Assembly (NCBI RefSeq): GCF_020740795.1
Contig: NC_067305.1
Location: forward strand, 3,224,001-3,288,000
Origin: Apus apus
Lineage: Eukaryota; Chordata; Aves; Apodiformes; Apodidae
DNA length: 64,000 nt
Reading direction: 5' to 3'
Below are positions 23,601 through 38,600 of the stretch, piece by piece (the first letter of the stretch is position 1; every line of letters begins with the position of its first letter). The notes under the pieces are model-generated. The model saw nothing but the letters and a program-made list of their open reading frames with translations. It had not been told where the DNA came from and made no database searches. Made by a program: the position numbers and the translations under genes.

Positions 23601-26600
23601 CAGAGGAAGGAAAAGTCCAAATATTTGTTAAAATTGGCATTTTTAAGAGCTGCGAATTGGCCACGCGGAGCTTTTCTCTGGCCACTGCTGGCAGGAGAAG
23701 CCCAAGGCTGAGGTTATGTTGGGTCTGATCCAGCCTGGCCATCCTTTGATTCAGATAATTTTAAGCCCTGAACACTCTGACCAACTTTTCAAGTTTCCCC
23801 AGGTGCTGGCAGCAAACCTGCAGCCTTTTTATTCATTCCAGAAATTAATCTCCACTGGGCTGATCTTATCCCTTCTGTTCCTCTCTGAACCAAAGTTGCT
23901 TCTTGAAACCTGTTTTGTTTCATGCTTTTCCAAAGCTCCTGCCACAATGACAGAGGAGCTGCAAATGATTTTTAGTCCTGGCTTTTTATTCTAGTAGAAA
24001 ACATCTCTAGGCTAAATTATCCCTGTGCAGCATGAGGAAAGCAACCAGGACAGAACAAGGAATACACCAGTGGAGAAGGAAAAGTGGAAACCCCACTCTA
24101 CTCTCCAGCTGGGAAAAGAAATATCCAAAAAGAGTTATTTCAATTGTGATAACTCTAGATAACCTGCCCTAGGGAGGGATGCAGCACTAACACTGACATT
24201 TATCAAGTTAAGTGCTCCTTTAAACAGAGGCTATTAAAGGAAATCAAGGTTGGTGTGTTCTCCTAAAAACTTCCTTCCCCCTTGCTCTTTGTAACCACTC
24301 CAGTTCCTGCAAGTCAAGAGAGATGCAGGGCCCTGAGTTGGCCTAAGACTCTCTCCAGACTCCTTAACTGCTCCCAGTGGCCTCACCTGGAGCCCTGTGT
24401 CCAGTTCTGGGCTGCCCAGGTCAGGAAGGACAAGGAACTACTGGAGAGAGTCCAGCACAGGGCACTGAGATGCTGAGGGGGCTGGAGCATCTGCCTGGGA
24501 GGAAAGGCTGGGAGAGCTGGGGCTGCTCAGCTGAGAGAAAAGGAGGCTGAGGGGGGATCTGGTCAGTGCTGGTGAATATCTCCAGGGGGTGGCAGGAGGA
24601 TGGGGCCAGACTCTGCTCAGGGGTGCCCAGGGACAGGACAAGGGGCAATGGGCACAAACTGCAGCACAGGAGGGTCAAGCTAAACGTAAGAAAAATACTT
24701 CTTGGCTCTGAGGGTGACAGAGCCCTGGGACAGGCTGCCCAGGGAGGCTGTGGAGTCTCCATCCCTGGAGACATTCCAACCCCACCTGGATGTGTTCCTG
24801 TGGGATCTGCTCTAGGGGATCCTGCTCTAGCAGGGGGGGCTGGATGATCTCCAGAGGTCCCTTCCAACCCCGCCACTCTGGGATCCTGTGATTTTCCCAA
24901 GGCATGAAGGCTCCTCCCTGCCCTGGCAGCCACCCGACAGCTGTGCCCTCTTCCAGGTCTGTCACGTGCACAGGCTGATGTTTTAGTGGATTAAAATTGA
25001 TGTCACAGAGAAGCTTCATCCTCCCCACACTCCCCCCGCCCTGCAAGTCACACGTGGTTATGAGGAACTGTCACGCAAAAGCAGTTCTTGGCTCCAGCTC
25101 CCTGAGAGCAGAGCTCTGAGCTGGGAACGGCGCCGGAAAACTCGGCATCTCGTTTCCACCTCAGCGTTGGTTGTTTTAGAAGCAGGGAAGCATTTTTTTC
25201 CTCCCTGCAAATTCATCTCAGGGTTTAACGAGAAAGGGTGAAGAGGTGGTTTGGCACGATGGATTAGGGGCCAGGCCACTTGGGATCTGCTCACCCCTTC
25301 CCTGGAATCCTTTGAACCTCATTTCACAGCCCCCAGCACCGTCAAGGTGATGCAACGAGTCAGGAAGCCCTTCCAGAATGTGGAGTAACAGCTTGGAAAC
25401 CTGGCAGCAGGCTTCACCAGCTCACCTGCATGAGATGAGATGGGGGGTGGGGGGGAGGTCTGGGGAGAGGTGGCCTGATGGGACACTCACCAAAGTTGGA
25501 ATCATCTCCCAGCTCCTTGCCATAGCGGATCATGCACTCCCCCAGCAGCCCCTCCGACTGCGGGTACCCGGGGTTCTTCACCTGCCCGCGGATCTTGGAC
25601 ATGGTGTTGAGCATGGTGAGCTTGGCCCTGGAAGCTGGCACAGAAACAGCCACAGTCGTGCTTGCAGTTATTTGGACTTGCCAGCAGCTGCTGGTCACTG
25701 CCAACATTTATTTTTTTCCCCTTCAAGCTACACCCAAAGCCAAGAAGCCCTATTGTCCTCCTCAACCAGAAATACCATTCGCGGCGAAAAGAGCCGGTTC
25801 TTTTCCAAGGCACCGAGCAAAAATAGTTCCCCACAGCTTGGTAGTGAAGGCCAAAGGAGCTTCACCAGCCCTCCCATAGTCCCTGGAGTGCTCTCTGAAG
25901 GAGCTGGCTGGAAGCACACAGCACAGCAGGCTCCAGAGGAGCAGCCTGCAGAGCCAGTCTCCCCTTCCCAGCCCTGACGCTGCTTTTTATGGACACTCCA
26001 AGAAAATACAACCCTGGAGCACCTTCCAGTGCCTGAAGGGGCTCCAGGAAAGCTGGGGAGGGACTTGGGACAAGGGCAGGGAGGGAGAGGACAAGGGGGG
26101 AGGGATGAAAACTGGAGGAGGGGAGATTGAGGTGAGACATGAGGAGGGAATTCTGGAGTGTGAGGGTGGTGAGAGCCTGGCCCAGGTTGCCCAGGGAAGC
26201 TGTGGCTGCCCCATCCCTGGCAGTGTTGAAGGGCAGGTTGGATGGGGCTTGGAGCAACCTGGGCTGGTGGGAGGTGTCACTACCCATGCAGGGGGTCGGG
26301 ACTGGATGATCTTGAAGGTCCCTTTACACCCAAACTATTTTGTAGGTCTGTGATTCTATGAAAACCAGGTCTCCTTCAGCACCTCTCTAGATCCAAGGCT
26401 AAAGACGTGTCTGTTCTTTCACTGCTCAACAGCACCAGCAGCATCTGACAGCCCAGGAACACAAAGAGAGGGATCAGGATCTTCACCTGTGTCACCAGAT
26501 CTCAAACGTGGGCTGGTGACCAGTATCTTAGGGCTAAACAAATTTTCTCTGATGTCTCTCTGACCCCTCTGTCTCTTTTCCTGGGGGACAGAGGGAAGGG

Positions 26601-29600
26601 GACAGGAGAGGTCCAGGGACTCACCTGGGTTGGGCTGGAGGTACTCTATTGTTCTGGTCAATACTTCTGTAACTGCCTTGCTGGTCAGGTCCACTTTCTG
26701 TAGGAAAGACAAGATGATCAAGTTCAGCTCAAGGCTTTGCCAAGGTCACAGAGGAGTCAGCTGGGCTATTTTAGTGGTTTCTCTTGTTCTCTGCTCACCT
26801 TTTCCATTTCCTTGAAGTCATCGTCGAGTTTGGTCCCTTCAGCTCCCCCGACCTTCTCACTGACCAGCTGCAGAGAAAGAAGGAGGAGGAATCAGGCAGG
26901 GCAGCTGAGTGCTTAAAGCTCCTTAGTCCTCATGTAGTGAGGCCCTGGGGCAGAAACGGATGAGGGGTGGTCCTGACAGCACCAGCAAGGGGCTGGAGGT
27001 GGCAGAACAGCCCAAAGCACCTCACAAAGACACCGTCTCACCACAAATCCAAGTGTCTCCAACCCTCTGGCTCAGTCAGGATATTCCTCACCCAACACAG
27101 ATCCCTCAGTCCCACCACAGGGCCCAACTCCAACACCTGCTGGCAAAAACAAGCAGCAGAATTGTCTCTTGACTCCATTTTGAGCCAAGACTTCAGTTCC
27201 AGACACGGCAAAACGCAAATAAACAGGGAATGAACCCACTCTGCTCCCAGCACAAGGACAGGGGCTAGGGTGAGCAAGGCCCTCTGAAAACCCTAAACCA
27301 TCATTCCTCCTTGAGGGAGAGGCTGGAGAAGTTTGGGATCTGGAGCAGGTGGGGTTGGATTCTTTGTCAGTGGAGCACAGAGACCTGCAGTAAAGTTTCC
27401 AAATCCATTTCTCAAAGCGTCTCTGAGGTCTGTTCAAAAAGTAGTGAGAAGGTGAGATGCTTAAAAGGCTTGGGCTGTTGGTGTGAAGGGCTTATCAGCC
27501 TTCTCCTAAAGATCACTTGGTCTAAGAAAAGCCCCTTGCTCCCTAAACCTCATCATCCAACCAGCCGAGCTGAAGGAGTAATACATGACTCAATAAATCC
27601 ACCCCAAAGTGTCTTTCCCTGCAGCCCAAATGGAGAGGAACATCTTCCCAGCTCCATGCTGGTGTGGAGTGGCAGGACCAGGATGCAGGACGTGAGGATC
27701 AGTCAAAATTCATTCTTATCTTGCCCCAGACTGATCTGAATGGGCAGAAAATCACATCCAGGGACATCAAAAGTGGTCAAGGAAACAGGAGCTGACTCCC
27801 AAGCACTTGATCCCTGCTGTGGGACACTGCCAGGATTTCTCCTGTTTGGAGTCAAAACTCCAGCTCTGGAGGAACAATACAGACTTGTTTACTTCAACAT
27901 CAAATATTTGATGTTATCAAGTCTTTCTTCCTCTGGAAGCCTCCTGCTCCCAGGGGGATTCAAACTGGTTCCTTACTTTTTGGAGGAAAGTGGGGAGGGG
28001 AGGAATCCAGTTCCCAAGCAGGACATTACAACGAACAAGATCTTCAGTGTTTCAGCAAAATCTCCTGGTTCAGACCCCAAAAGAGGAAGGAGAAACAAAT
28101 AATGCTCATAGTCAAAGATCCTCAGGAGCTGTGGTGTGGAGGAGCAATTATCACTGCTCAAAGCCCAGCCACAGCTGACCAGCTTCTTGTATCTTGGTAG
28201 GGGAACAGCTGGAACTGCCAAGGCAGTTGCTGGGATTGTGGAGCAGAGGATGGGGAGCACAGAGAGCTCTTGAAATGGACCACTGGGCATGGAGCTGGGC
28301 AGGCTCATCACCACAGGGCCAAAAGGAGGGCTCAACAAGGCTGGCAAAGCAGGGAAGAGCTTGGTTGCATCCAGGGAAGCCTTTGGTTTTCCTCTTTGGG
28401 AGGAAGAACAGCTCAACAGAGGACCCGAGATGCCAAAGAGGGATTCCTGGAGCTCACCCCCTTCACATACACACACTGGGGGGAAGGAAAGGGTTGATGC
28501 TCTCCTGGGGATTTAACTGTCCTTCTTAACCCTCAGATAAGGTCTTCACAGGTTCACAGGGAGAACAGGTCAGGGCAACCCAGACCCACATACAAAAAAG
28601 GTTTGAATGGGTATAATCACCCCACAGGTCCCTGCAGACAGGCAAGTGATCCCAGCTTGAGTTCTTTGCCCCCAGCATAAGGACACGGAGCTTCTGGAGA
28701 GAGTCCAGAGGAGGCCATGGAGATGATCCAAGGGCTGGAGCAGCTCTGCTCTGAAGACAGGCTGGGAGAGTTGGGGTGTTCAGCCTGGAGAAGAGAAGGC
28801 TCCAGGGAGACCTTAGAGCACCTTCCAGTGCCTGAAGGGGCTCCAGGAAAGCTGGGGAGGGGCTTGGGACAAGGGCAGGGAGGGAGAGGACAAGGGGGGA
28901 TGGTTTTAAACTGGAAGAGGGGAGATGAACATTAGACATTTTGAAGAAACCCTTCCCTGTGTGGTTGGTGGTCCTTCACACCCAAACCAGTCTGGGATTT
29001 GATGATTCTAAATCCTCAACCAAATTCAGTGGCCCAGATACTCTCCTAGGTTCATGCTGAAGCACATCAGCTGGTTGGTGTGAAAGCTGAGAAGCAGGCT
29101 GAGCTCTCTGGTTTCTTCAGCCTCTCAGCCCTGCCAGGACAGGACACACACACTAAAAGGTTAAACCTGAAGCAAACCCTGCCCCAGCTCCCAGAAGGGA
29201 GCAGAAACCCTGGGCTGCACCACCACAGCAGCCAAAGCCAAGTGTTTCCTAGAGCAAATATTAACACAGGGAGATGGAATTGAGTGTCATGGCCCAGTGA
29301 GATCAGAAACTGGTTCCAAGCAGGACAGCTGCTGAGCTGGCATCCCACCCAGGCCAGGTTGCAGCAGACAGGGCACACGAGGTCCAACAGAGGAGCCAGG
29401 AACCCATCCCTTGCTCCTCATCATCTTTAATGAAAGGGATACTGGCAGTTGCAATATGCCCCAGATAACTCCAGCCTGAGATCAGAGCAGGGAGGTGTGT
29501 TTAATTCGAGGCTGGTGCCAGGCTCCTGAGCAGGGTTAGGGCTCAGTGACCATCACCAGGAGCATGGCATCCAGCCTGCTTCATCCTGCAGGAGAGCTAA

Positions 29601-32600
29601 TCCAGAGGGATGGGAGACAGGAGAGCTAATCCAGAGGGATGGGAGACAGGAGAGCTAACCCAGAGGGATGGGAGACAGGAGAGCTAATCCAGAGGGATGG
29701 GAGACAGGAGAGCTAATCCAGAGGGATGGGAGACAGGAGAGCTAATCCAGAGGGATGGGAGACAGGAGAGCTAATCCAGAGGGATGGGAGACAGGAGAGC
29801 TAATCCAGAGGGATGGGAGACAGGAGAGCTAATCCAGAGGGATGGGAGACAGGAGAGCTAATCCAGAGGGATGGGAGACAGGAGAGCTAATCCAGAGGGA
29901 TGGGAGACAGGAGAGCTAATCCAGAGGGATGGGAGACAGGAGAGCTAATCCAGAGGGATGGGAGACAGGAGAGCTAATCCAGAGGGATGGGAGACAGGAG
30001 AGCTAATCCAGAGGGATGGGAGACAGGAGAGCTAATCCAGAGGGATGGGAGACAGGCACTTCTGTCCACCCCAGAGCAGTTCCCAGACTGCTTTGTGGTT
30101 TCTACAGCCTCAAATTAAAGAGCACTGACCCACGAGGGTTCCCATCCCTCCCCTTTTGCAGGGAACTGGAGCCATCCCCATTTCCCCTCACTGTTCCCAA
30201 CCCACCGGAGGGGCTGCACGTGGTGGAAACTCTTTGGAAATGAAAGAGCTGTTGTTTGAAGGCCGTGCTGGGGCAGGAGGTCGTCGGCAGGGAGAGGCAG
30301 GGTTGGTATGTGGAGAGAGGGGGAAGGAGGGCAGGATGAAGAGGGCTTCTCTCTCACAGCTGGGAGAGAGAGAAATGTCTCTGGGGGATGAGGGAGGGCT
30401 GTGAATTTAGACACAAAACCCACAAGGGCTCTCGTCAAAACCCACAATTCCTTCAGCCCCATCAGCTCCAGGACAACCCAGGGCAAATAAAGAAACCTGA
30501 GCAACCACCCCTTGCAAGGTCAGGCTGGCAAACTGCACGTGAAGCAGGTGGATCAGCCAGGTCTGTCTACACCACCACTGGAGCCCACACAGGTCCCAGA
30601 GATCTGGAGAAGGACCCAACCTGCTCCCACCCCAAAGCTGAGTTTCCCTCATTGCTGGCTGCAGTGTCACCCCCATTGAAGTTAGGGTGTTCAGCCTGGA
30701 GAAGAGAAGGCTCCAGGGAGACCTGAGAGCACCTTCCAGTGCCTGAAGGGGCTCCAGAAAAGCTGGGGAGGGACTTGGGACAAGGGCAGGGAGGGAGAGG
30801 ACAAGGGGGGATGGATGAAAACTGGCAGAGGGAGATTGAGGTGAGACATGAGGAGGGAATTCTGGAGTGTGAGGGTGGTGAGAGCCTGGCCCAGGTTGCC
30901 CAGGGAAGCTGTGGCTGCCCCATCCCTGGCAGTGTTGAAGGGCAGGTTGGATGGGGCTTGGAGCAGCCTGGGCTGGTGGGAGGTGTCCCTGCCCATGCAG
31001 GGGGGTTGGGACTGGATGATCTTGAAGGTCCCTTCCAACCTAAACCGATCTGTGAGACTGTGATTAGCATTCCTGCCAGGAGCAGAGGGCTGTGCAGGAG
31101 GTGTGCCCAGCCAGGATCTGCCTCCAGGAGCACATCAAGATGGGGAGAGGTTGTGTGAGCAGCAGATGAGGCTGTTCCTCAGGGCAGCCCCAGCTCAGAG
31201 CAATGGGATGGGCTGTTCTGCCTTGTTGTGTGGCTCCCAGGAGCTGCTGTTGGCAGAGTGTGAGAGATGCAGAGAAGAAAAAAAAGAAGAAAGGAGATTT
31301 TTGTACAGCATCATCAGCACAACTCAGGATAAAGTGAGAGGGAAGATGCCATCAGCCAAACCTCCCCCACCAAGGAGTGCTGGACACCTGGAAACACAGA
31401 GGAGAGCAGGTCTGCAGCACTTGCCACGCTGCAGGTTCTTTCCCCTGCCCAACCCAGGGCACAAATCAGTGTCATTTTCTGCTAATAAACACCTTTCCCA
31501 TGGGACTTGACACACCTGATTTTGACATCCTGCTCTTTAGCCTTCAGACACTTTCAGATGGGACATGATCTCTGACTCCCACAGCCTCAAACAGTCAAAA
31601 CACACCAAGAGAAACACAAAACCTGTTGTTTTTAAACTGGCTTTTTCCACAGCCAACACTCAGCCCTGTTTATAACACATCAAACACACCCCACCCTTGC
31701 ATCCAAACCACTTGCCCACAGCAGAATGAAAACCTTCTCCCTCCTGATGCTGAAGTATCAAAGCCTTCCTCTTCCTCCCCAACTCTCAACAGAAAGTTCC
31801 CTTCATGAACTAATAAAAAAAAAACACCCTACAGATGAGCAAACATACAAGCAGCTCTACCCTGGCTGCCTTCATCAGGGAAGAGCGAGTCCAGTGGAAA
31901 AAAACAGCCCATAATTTTTAAAGGTGCTGTAAATATCTTTGTTTTACATTGACAAAAGGGCTTGAGGACAAGAAGAGAGCCTGCTAGGGACATGTCAAAG
32001 CAATCAAAGCAAAGCAGGCTAACTGGGATCACTGGTGCGCAGTTCCAGCCATGTCTGGTAGAACAGATCATAGACTCAGACTGGTTTGGGTTGGAAGGGA
32101 ACTTAAAGATCATCCAGTCCCATCCCCTGCATGGGCAGGGACACCTTCCACCAGCCCAGGCTGCTCCAAGCCCCATCCAACCTGCCCTTCAACACTGCCA
32201 GGGATGGGGCAGCCACAGCTTCCCTGGGCAACCTGGGCCAGGCTCTCCCCACCCTCACACTCCAGAATTCCCTCCTCATGTCTCACCTCAATCTCCCTCT
32301 GCCAGTTTTCATCCATCCCCCCTTGTCCTCTCCCTCCCTGCCCTTGTCCCAGGTCCCTCCCCAGCTTTCCTGGAGCCCCTGCAGGCACTGGAAGCTGCTC
32401 TAAGGTCTCCCTGGAGCCTTCTCTTCTCCAGACTCAACACCCCAACTCTCCCAGCCTGGCTCCAGAGCAGAGCTGCTCCAGCCCTGGATCATCTCCTTGG
32501 CCTCCTCTGGACTCTCCCCAGGAGCTCCGTGTCCTTCTTGTGTTGGGAGCTCTAGAACTTGACACAGATGAGTGGGAAGCTGCCTAAAACCTTGTTAGAG

Positions 32601-35600
32601 CCTTGGCCACTGCTCTGGCTCAGCAGGCCCCGACTCCCTGGCATTTAATGTATGTTGAAGCTCTAAAATGGACGGACAGTAAACAGGGTCAGTGTCTGGG
32701 TTGCAGTTGGTGGGGCTGGGCACTTGGCAGGGCCCCAAAAAAGCCCTCTCAGAACATGCTGTGATTCCAGCAGCATGGCCAGGAGGAGCTCAGCAGTGCC
32801 TGGAAACACCCAGGGGTCCTGCCTGAGCACCCCACATCCCTCAGCCACTGTAGAGCCTCCTGGCCTGGGAGGTGTCTGGGTGATGTCTGAGCCCTGACGT
32901 GATGCCTGTCCCCACCAGCACAAAGTGTCTCATTAGAGGTTAATTGTCACCTTCCTGGTGCAATCCTGGGAAATGAAGTGAGACTGGAAGGTGCTGGTCT
33001 GATAGCAGACACCCTGTGGGATGCAGAGCCCGGGGACATGGTGGTGAGGGTTCACCATCCTGGGTACAGCTCCAGCTCCTGGCCACCAAGGCACTGAGCA
33101 CGAGGGGCTGGGAACTGGGAAGAGGACCAGGAAGCTGCCATGGAGCTGACCCAAACCCAACCAGGAGCTTTGACACTGCCCTCTTCTCTCCAGCCAGCCC
33201 ACAGCTCTGCCTGTTCAGGTTGGAGCTGCAGGTCCATGTGCTGCCTCCTTAGAGGCTTTTAAGCTTTTCTTTTTGAAATGAAAAATGGAAGGTACCCTCT
33301 CCTGAGGAAGGAGGGTGCTGAGAGGCAGCAGACACCTCAGCTGAAGGAGAGATGGGCACGCCCACAGCAAAGCACATGCCAACCTGAGCAACTTCTGACC
33401 TACTTTAAGAAGAAAACAGATCCAAGGAGGAACAATTACCACCAGCTCCATAACAAAGAGGAAGGCACAATCCCCAGCAAATCCTCATGCTCCAAAGAGC
33501 TGGGGGACTGAGGCACCCAGCAGCTTCGTGGTCCTTGGGCTGTGCATCCACTGGACCCTCTCACCTCATTCCAAGAGAGAATACAAGTGCTAGGAGAGGA
33601 AAGAGCAGGAGGAGCCATTTGCCTGCAGTCAGGAGCAGGTTAGAGGCAGAGTGAAAAACAGAAGGTGGGTGTGACTCAGCAGACCCCATCCCACCATTTC
33701 TCACATGCCTGCACAGCTTCAGGGCAAACCAGTGGATGAGGAACAGCAGCTGAAGCTCTTGATCCTCTAAGCAAGACATCAGCCCTATGAACCAGCCAGT
33801 CTTGGGGCATCCGAGTGCTCTGGTTGGGTCACCAGAGTTGTCTGGTCTGGCTGCTAAAGAGCTGACAGGAGCATTTTTACTCCACTTGCCAGCCCTCAAC
33901 CTTCCCTTGAACTTCCTTGCCTTTGCTTTTCCTCTTCCCATCTGTCACCAGGAGGCCCAGTCCCTTCCCAGTCTCACCACGCGAGCCCCGGCCACGGCGC
34001 ACGCCGAGGTTCTCTGCCTCCTCCAGACACGTGCACCAGGAAAACATGTCTAGAAACAAACCCAGCTTTCCACCCCCTCACCATCTGAGATGGGGATTTA
34101 GCCACTCTCCACCCAACACTGCAGGAATAGCCTTGATTTGGAGCAGGAAGGTCAGCCCAGAGCTATGAAGAGCTCCTTCCCTCCCGACAAGGCAGAAAAG
34201 CCTCCCAAGTGACCTCACCTTGTCATCTTCTCCTAGAAGAACTACAAAGAAAAGGCTGCTGCATTGTGAAGCAGCTTCTAGAGAGACACCTGTCAAATCC
34301 CCTCCTCAAAGTGCTGTGGAATGACTCATCTCCCTCCTGCAGATGTGCTCGGAGGAATGAGGACAGCAGGAATTAAAAAAAATAACACCAAAAAGTCCCT
34401 TCAGCAGCAGCCAGCAGGTCACCTGGCAGAGCTGGGGCCACAAAAGGGCACAGACACCCACTGCAATGCAGCCCCTGCTTTTCCTTGTCTCATGATGGTA
34501 TTTAAAACCCTGGTTGTGATCCCTGGTTATGAGGCTTTGTGGCCTCCAAGGGAAATCCAGAGCCTCCTGCCCTCCTGGAGGTGGCACTGAAAGGGTACCA
34601 ATTCTGCCTCCAAACCAAACCCACCCTGTGGGTGGGGGGAGCAAAGCTTGCAAAATGCAGCTCTCACCATGGGGAAGACACCTGAAATATTCCTGCTGCA
34701 GGGAAGGGGACACACCTCCCCACAGTCAGTGACAGTCATTTGCATCACAAATGTTTGCTGCTATTCTTAGTCCCTTCTCGTTTGCTCTGCACCAAGTGAG
34801 ACATCTTTTCTGTTGGGCTGGAAAAAAAACAAAGTATAATTGGGTCAAGCTAACAGGGAAAACCAAAACCACGTCAGGGAGAAAGCAGCAGCTCTCCCCT
34901 CACTGCCTTCCTCCTCACCCGCTTCCAGCCCCTCCAGCAATCCCAGAGGAAGTCCTCTAAAGCCAGGGGAAATGTGGAATATTTGCCTTGCATCCTGATT
35001 TCCTGCCTGACCTCCCCACGTCCTATCAGGGAAGAGCCTTCAGTGAATCATGGCCTGACGGGGGTGAAGCTGCTGAGCCATCATTCCTCAGCAGCTCCAC
35101 CCGACCTCTGCAGGCCCAGGGGAACAGAGACAAGTCTCCCAGGCCTGGAACTGCTCATTAGATGGGATATAATGAGTAGAAAGCACTGCAAGTGCCTCCT
35201 GCTAATTTCAAGTACAAAAGCTCTTGTGCAAAGCTTCCAGGATGAGCTGGAGCAGAGCATCCAGCAGGCCTGTCCTTCAGCCAGAGTGTGGAGAAGCTCA
35301 AACATCTGGGCCTTCCAGTGCCTGAAGGGGCTCCAGGAAAGCTGGGGAGGGATTTGGGACAAGGGCAGGGAGGGAGAGGACAAGGGAGGATGGATGGAAA
35401 CTGGAAGAGGGAGATTGAGGTGAGACATGAGGAGGGAATTCTGGAGTGTGAGGGTGGTGAGAGCCTGGCCCAGGTTGCCCAGGGAAGCTGTGGCTGCCCC
35501 ATCCCTGGCAGTGTTGAAGGGCAGGTTGGATGGGGCTTGGAGCAGCCTGGGCTGGTGGGAGGTGTCCCTGCCCACGCAGAGGGGTCGGATCTAGATGATC

Positions 35601-38600
35601 TTGAAGGTCCCTTCACACCCAACCATTCCATGAGTCTATGATCTGCCTGCACACTGCTCCTAGAGACATCACAAAAAAGGGAAAAAAAGGGACAGGAGGG
35701 TTTATGACACATGGACATCCCTGAGGAAAACACTGCAGCTGCAGGAGAGCTTGTGGAAAAGCAGCAGATGGGATTTCTGCTCCTCTGCAAACCGAGATGG
35801 ATGAAGAAATGCCTCCCTGAGGTGCACGACATGAACTGGCATCACCCAGATTTAAAAAAAAAAACAGCAACAAAGCCTGGAGACTATCAAGGAACGGGGG
35901 AGGAGCCAGAAGAACCTCTGGATTTGCAGCATGATGGGAGCAAACCAGGATGATGGGACAAGTAGAGGAACTACCTAAAGAGTTTAGTCACAGTTTTGGG
36001 TGGCAGACAGTGCTAATGAGTTCAGGGGAGTCAAGGTGAGTTCCCAGGCAGGTGTACAGCCAGAAGGGAGATCAAACAAGCAATGCTGAGCTCAGGCAGG
36101 AGCTCAGCTCCAACAAAGGGAAGAGAAAACCCAGTGTCCTGGCTCAGAAGGGGCAGCAGGAGCTCTGTGCAGAACGTGTTCAGCAGCAACAGTGTCAGCC
36201 AAGGGAAAACTCCAGCACCGACCCAGTGATACCTCAGTGTACACAAACATCAAAGGGGGAGAGAAATCACTGTGCATGTTATAAACACTCCTTTTCCTTG
36301 TTAATTTCAATACTAGGAAAAGCTTGGTGGCTATCGGAGCAGAGCACAGCATCCCAAGGAAAAGGAGAGAGGGAAGGAGGGAACACAGAATCCCATACTG
36401 GTTTGGACCTTCAAGATCATCTAGATCCAACCCCCTGCATGGGCAGGGACACCTCCCACCAGCCCAGGTTGCTCCAAGCCCCATCCAACCTGCCCTTCAA
36501 CACTGCCAGGGATGGGGCAGCCACAGCTTCCCTGGGCAACCTGGGCCAGGCTCTCACCACCCTCACACTCCAGAATTCCCTCCTCATGTCTCACCTCAAT
36601 CTCCCTCTGCCAGTTTTCATCCATCCCCTCTTGTCCTCTCCCTCCCTGCCCTTGTCCCAAGTCCCTCCCCAGCTTTCCTGGAGCCCCTTCAGGCACTGGA
36701 AGCTGCTCTAAGGTCTCCCTGGAGCCTTCTCTTCTCCAGGCTCAACACCCCAACTCTCCCAGCCTGGCTCCAGAGCAGAGCTGCTCCAGCCCTGGGATCA
36801 TCTCCGTGGCCTCCTCTGGACTCTCTCCAGGAGCTCCAAGTCCTTCTTGTGTTGGGGGCTCCAGAACTGGACCCAGCACTCCAGACACCCACAAGACCAC
36901 CAGCAGCAATCCAGCAGTGCACGTTGGACAGACTCGAACTCCTGCTTCTCCAAGAGCTCTCCCTGGGGCCTTCCCCACACCCAGGCCCTGTCACACCTCC
37001 AGCCCATGCAAGGTGCTGCTGAACCCCTCATTTGCTTCCTGATTCTCACTTCAGAAAGCTTTAAATGTGAAAAAAAAAAAATCCCTCCCAGCACTTTGCA
37101 GTTTGTTTTTTCTCTGCAGATCACACTGGGGACACATCACCACCTCCTCCCTGCCCGCAGTAGGTGCACCAGGAACCTGGGTAGACATTTAGCTGATGTT
37201 ATCCCTCTCAAGCACCAAAGCACAGACTCCCTAGGTCTTTAAAATTCTCCCAGCACAACGAGGAGGAGCTTGATGATGGGAACAGCTACACCAACATCTG
37301 GCACTCCAGATTTGTGCCCCCCTCAGTCCACCCAAAACCACGTGCACGGACACGCGCCGCCAGCAAGAAACAAGATGTTTTCTAAATGCTCCACCTCGGA
37401 GCTGAGAGAAGATGATCAGGGAGGGGACAAAAAAAACCAAATCCACAAACTCTTCTGGGCAAGAGCAGCACCTTCTTACACAGTGGATTTGCTCCATGCG
37501 TAGTTAATTATTCACCATTTCCCTGCCTTTTTCATCATGAAGGTGGCAAAATTTAAGGTTAAATACAGAGAATCCTGAAGAGATTTGGTCAAGAAAGTGG
37601 TCAATAAATTATCATTAGTGAACAAAGCCTGGGCCAAGAAGAGGATCCAGCCTGGTTTTCAAGCTTTGGGATGAATTAGGAAGCATTTTCTCAATTAGAA
37701 AAAGCCCTTGAAAGCTTTAATTATGCAAATTTGATCTTCCATCTGAAAGACAGAATTTCATTATGGAGACGTGGGTTGTGGGTGTTTTTTTTTTCCTTTT
37801 TGTGAGCAGAAAAGCAATCTAATTAGTGACACTATCATGAACTTTATTAATAGCCAGTTAATATGAGATAGGAAGATTCTAAAATTCCCAGTGGCTTGAA
37901 GAGACAAAAAGACCAGCTCTATTAATAAGGTATCAGCAATAAAGCTAATTACACATGCCACGGGCTACAAGGCTTTCTTGGGAGCATGAGCAGCCTGGAC
38001 TCCCCCCTTGATGGAGTCTGAAGCAGGACAGGTCCAGGACTTCAGGGGGATCATGTCCCCCCCTCCCCTCTTGGGACAGCCCCAGGGTGATGGGGACATC
38101 CCAGAGCAGCTTGTTTGTCCCACCAGCCCAGGCAGACACAGCCCTTTCCTGTCAACGGGAACCTGTTCCTGAAAGCCACGGGATTGCTGGCAAAAGGGAT
38201 GGGGGGGATGGGGGAGGCAAGGGGAAGAGGAAACCTTTAAAAAAACCCAGTAATCATCATTTTTATAGTCACCAGGAGAGGCCAAGAGGGGCTGAATCTT
38301 GCACCAAGCCAGGTCATGCAGGTGCTGAGAGAAGAGAAGCCCAGGGATGCTATGGGGCTACCCCAGCCCAGACCCTTCCCACCCGGCTCTAGCTCTGGGG
38401 GGGGAATCGCCTGGTCCCCAGGGAAAGGCTGGGACAGGGCATGGGGGTGACATGGCCATGGCTTGGGGGGACACTGCCACAGCATAAGGGGACATAGTGA
38501 CAGCATGGGAGTGACATGGCCATGGCTTGGGGGGACACTGCCACAGCATAAGGGGACAGGGCCACAGAATGGGGGGATGCAGCCACAGTGAGGGCAGGAG

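Noticed and set aside
27896-27915. 20-bp perfect palindrome AACATCAAATATTTGATGTT
   Set aside because: An AT-rich palindrome of this size is expected occasionally by chance, and nothing around it suggests function.
29593-30056. CRISPR-like array
   Set aside because: Repeats are directly adjacent without spacers, in a vertebrate intron. It is a minisatellite.
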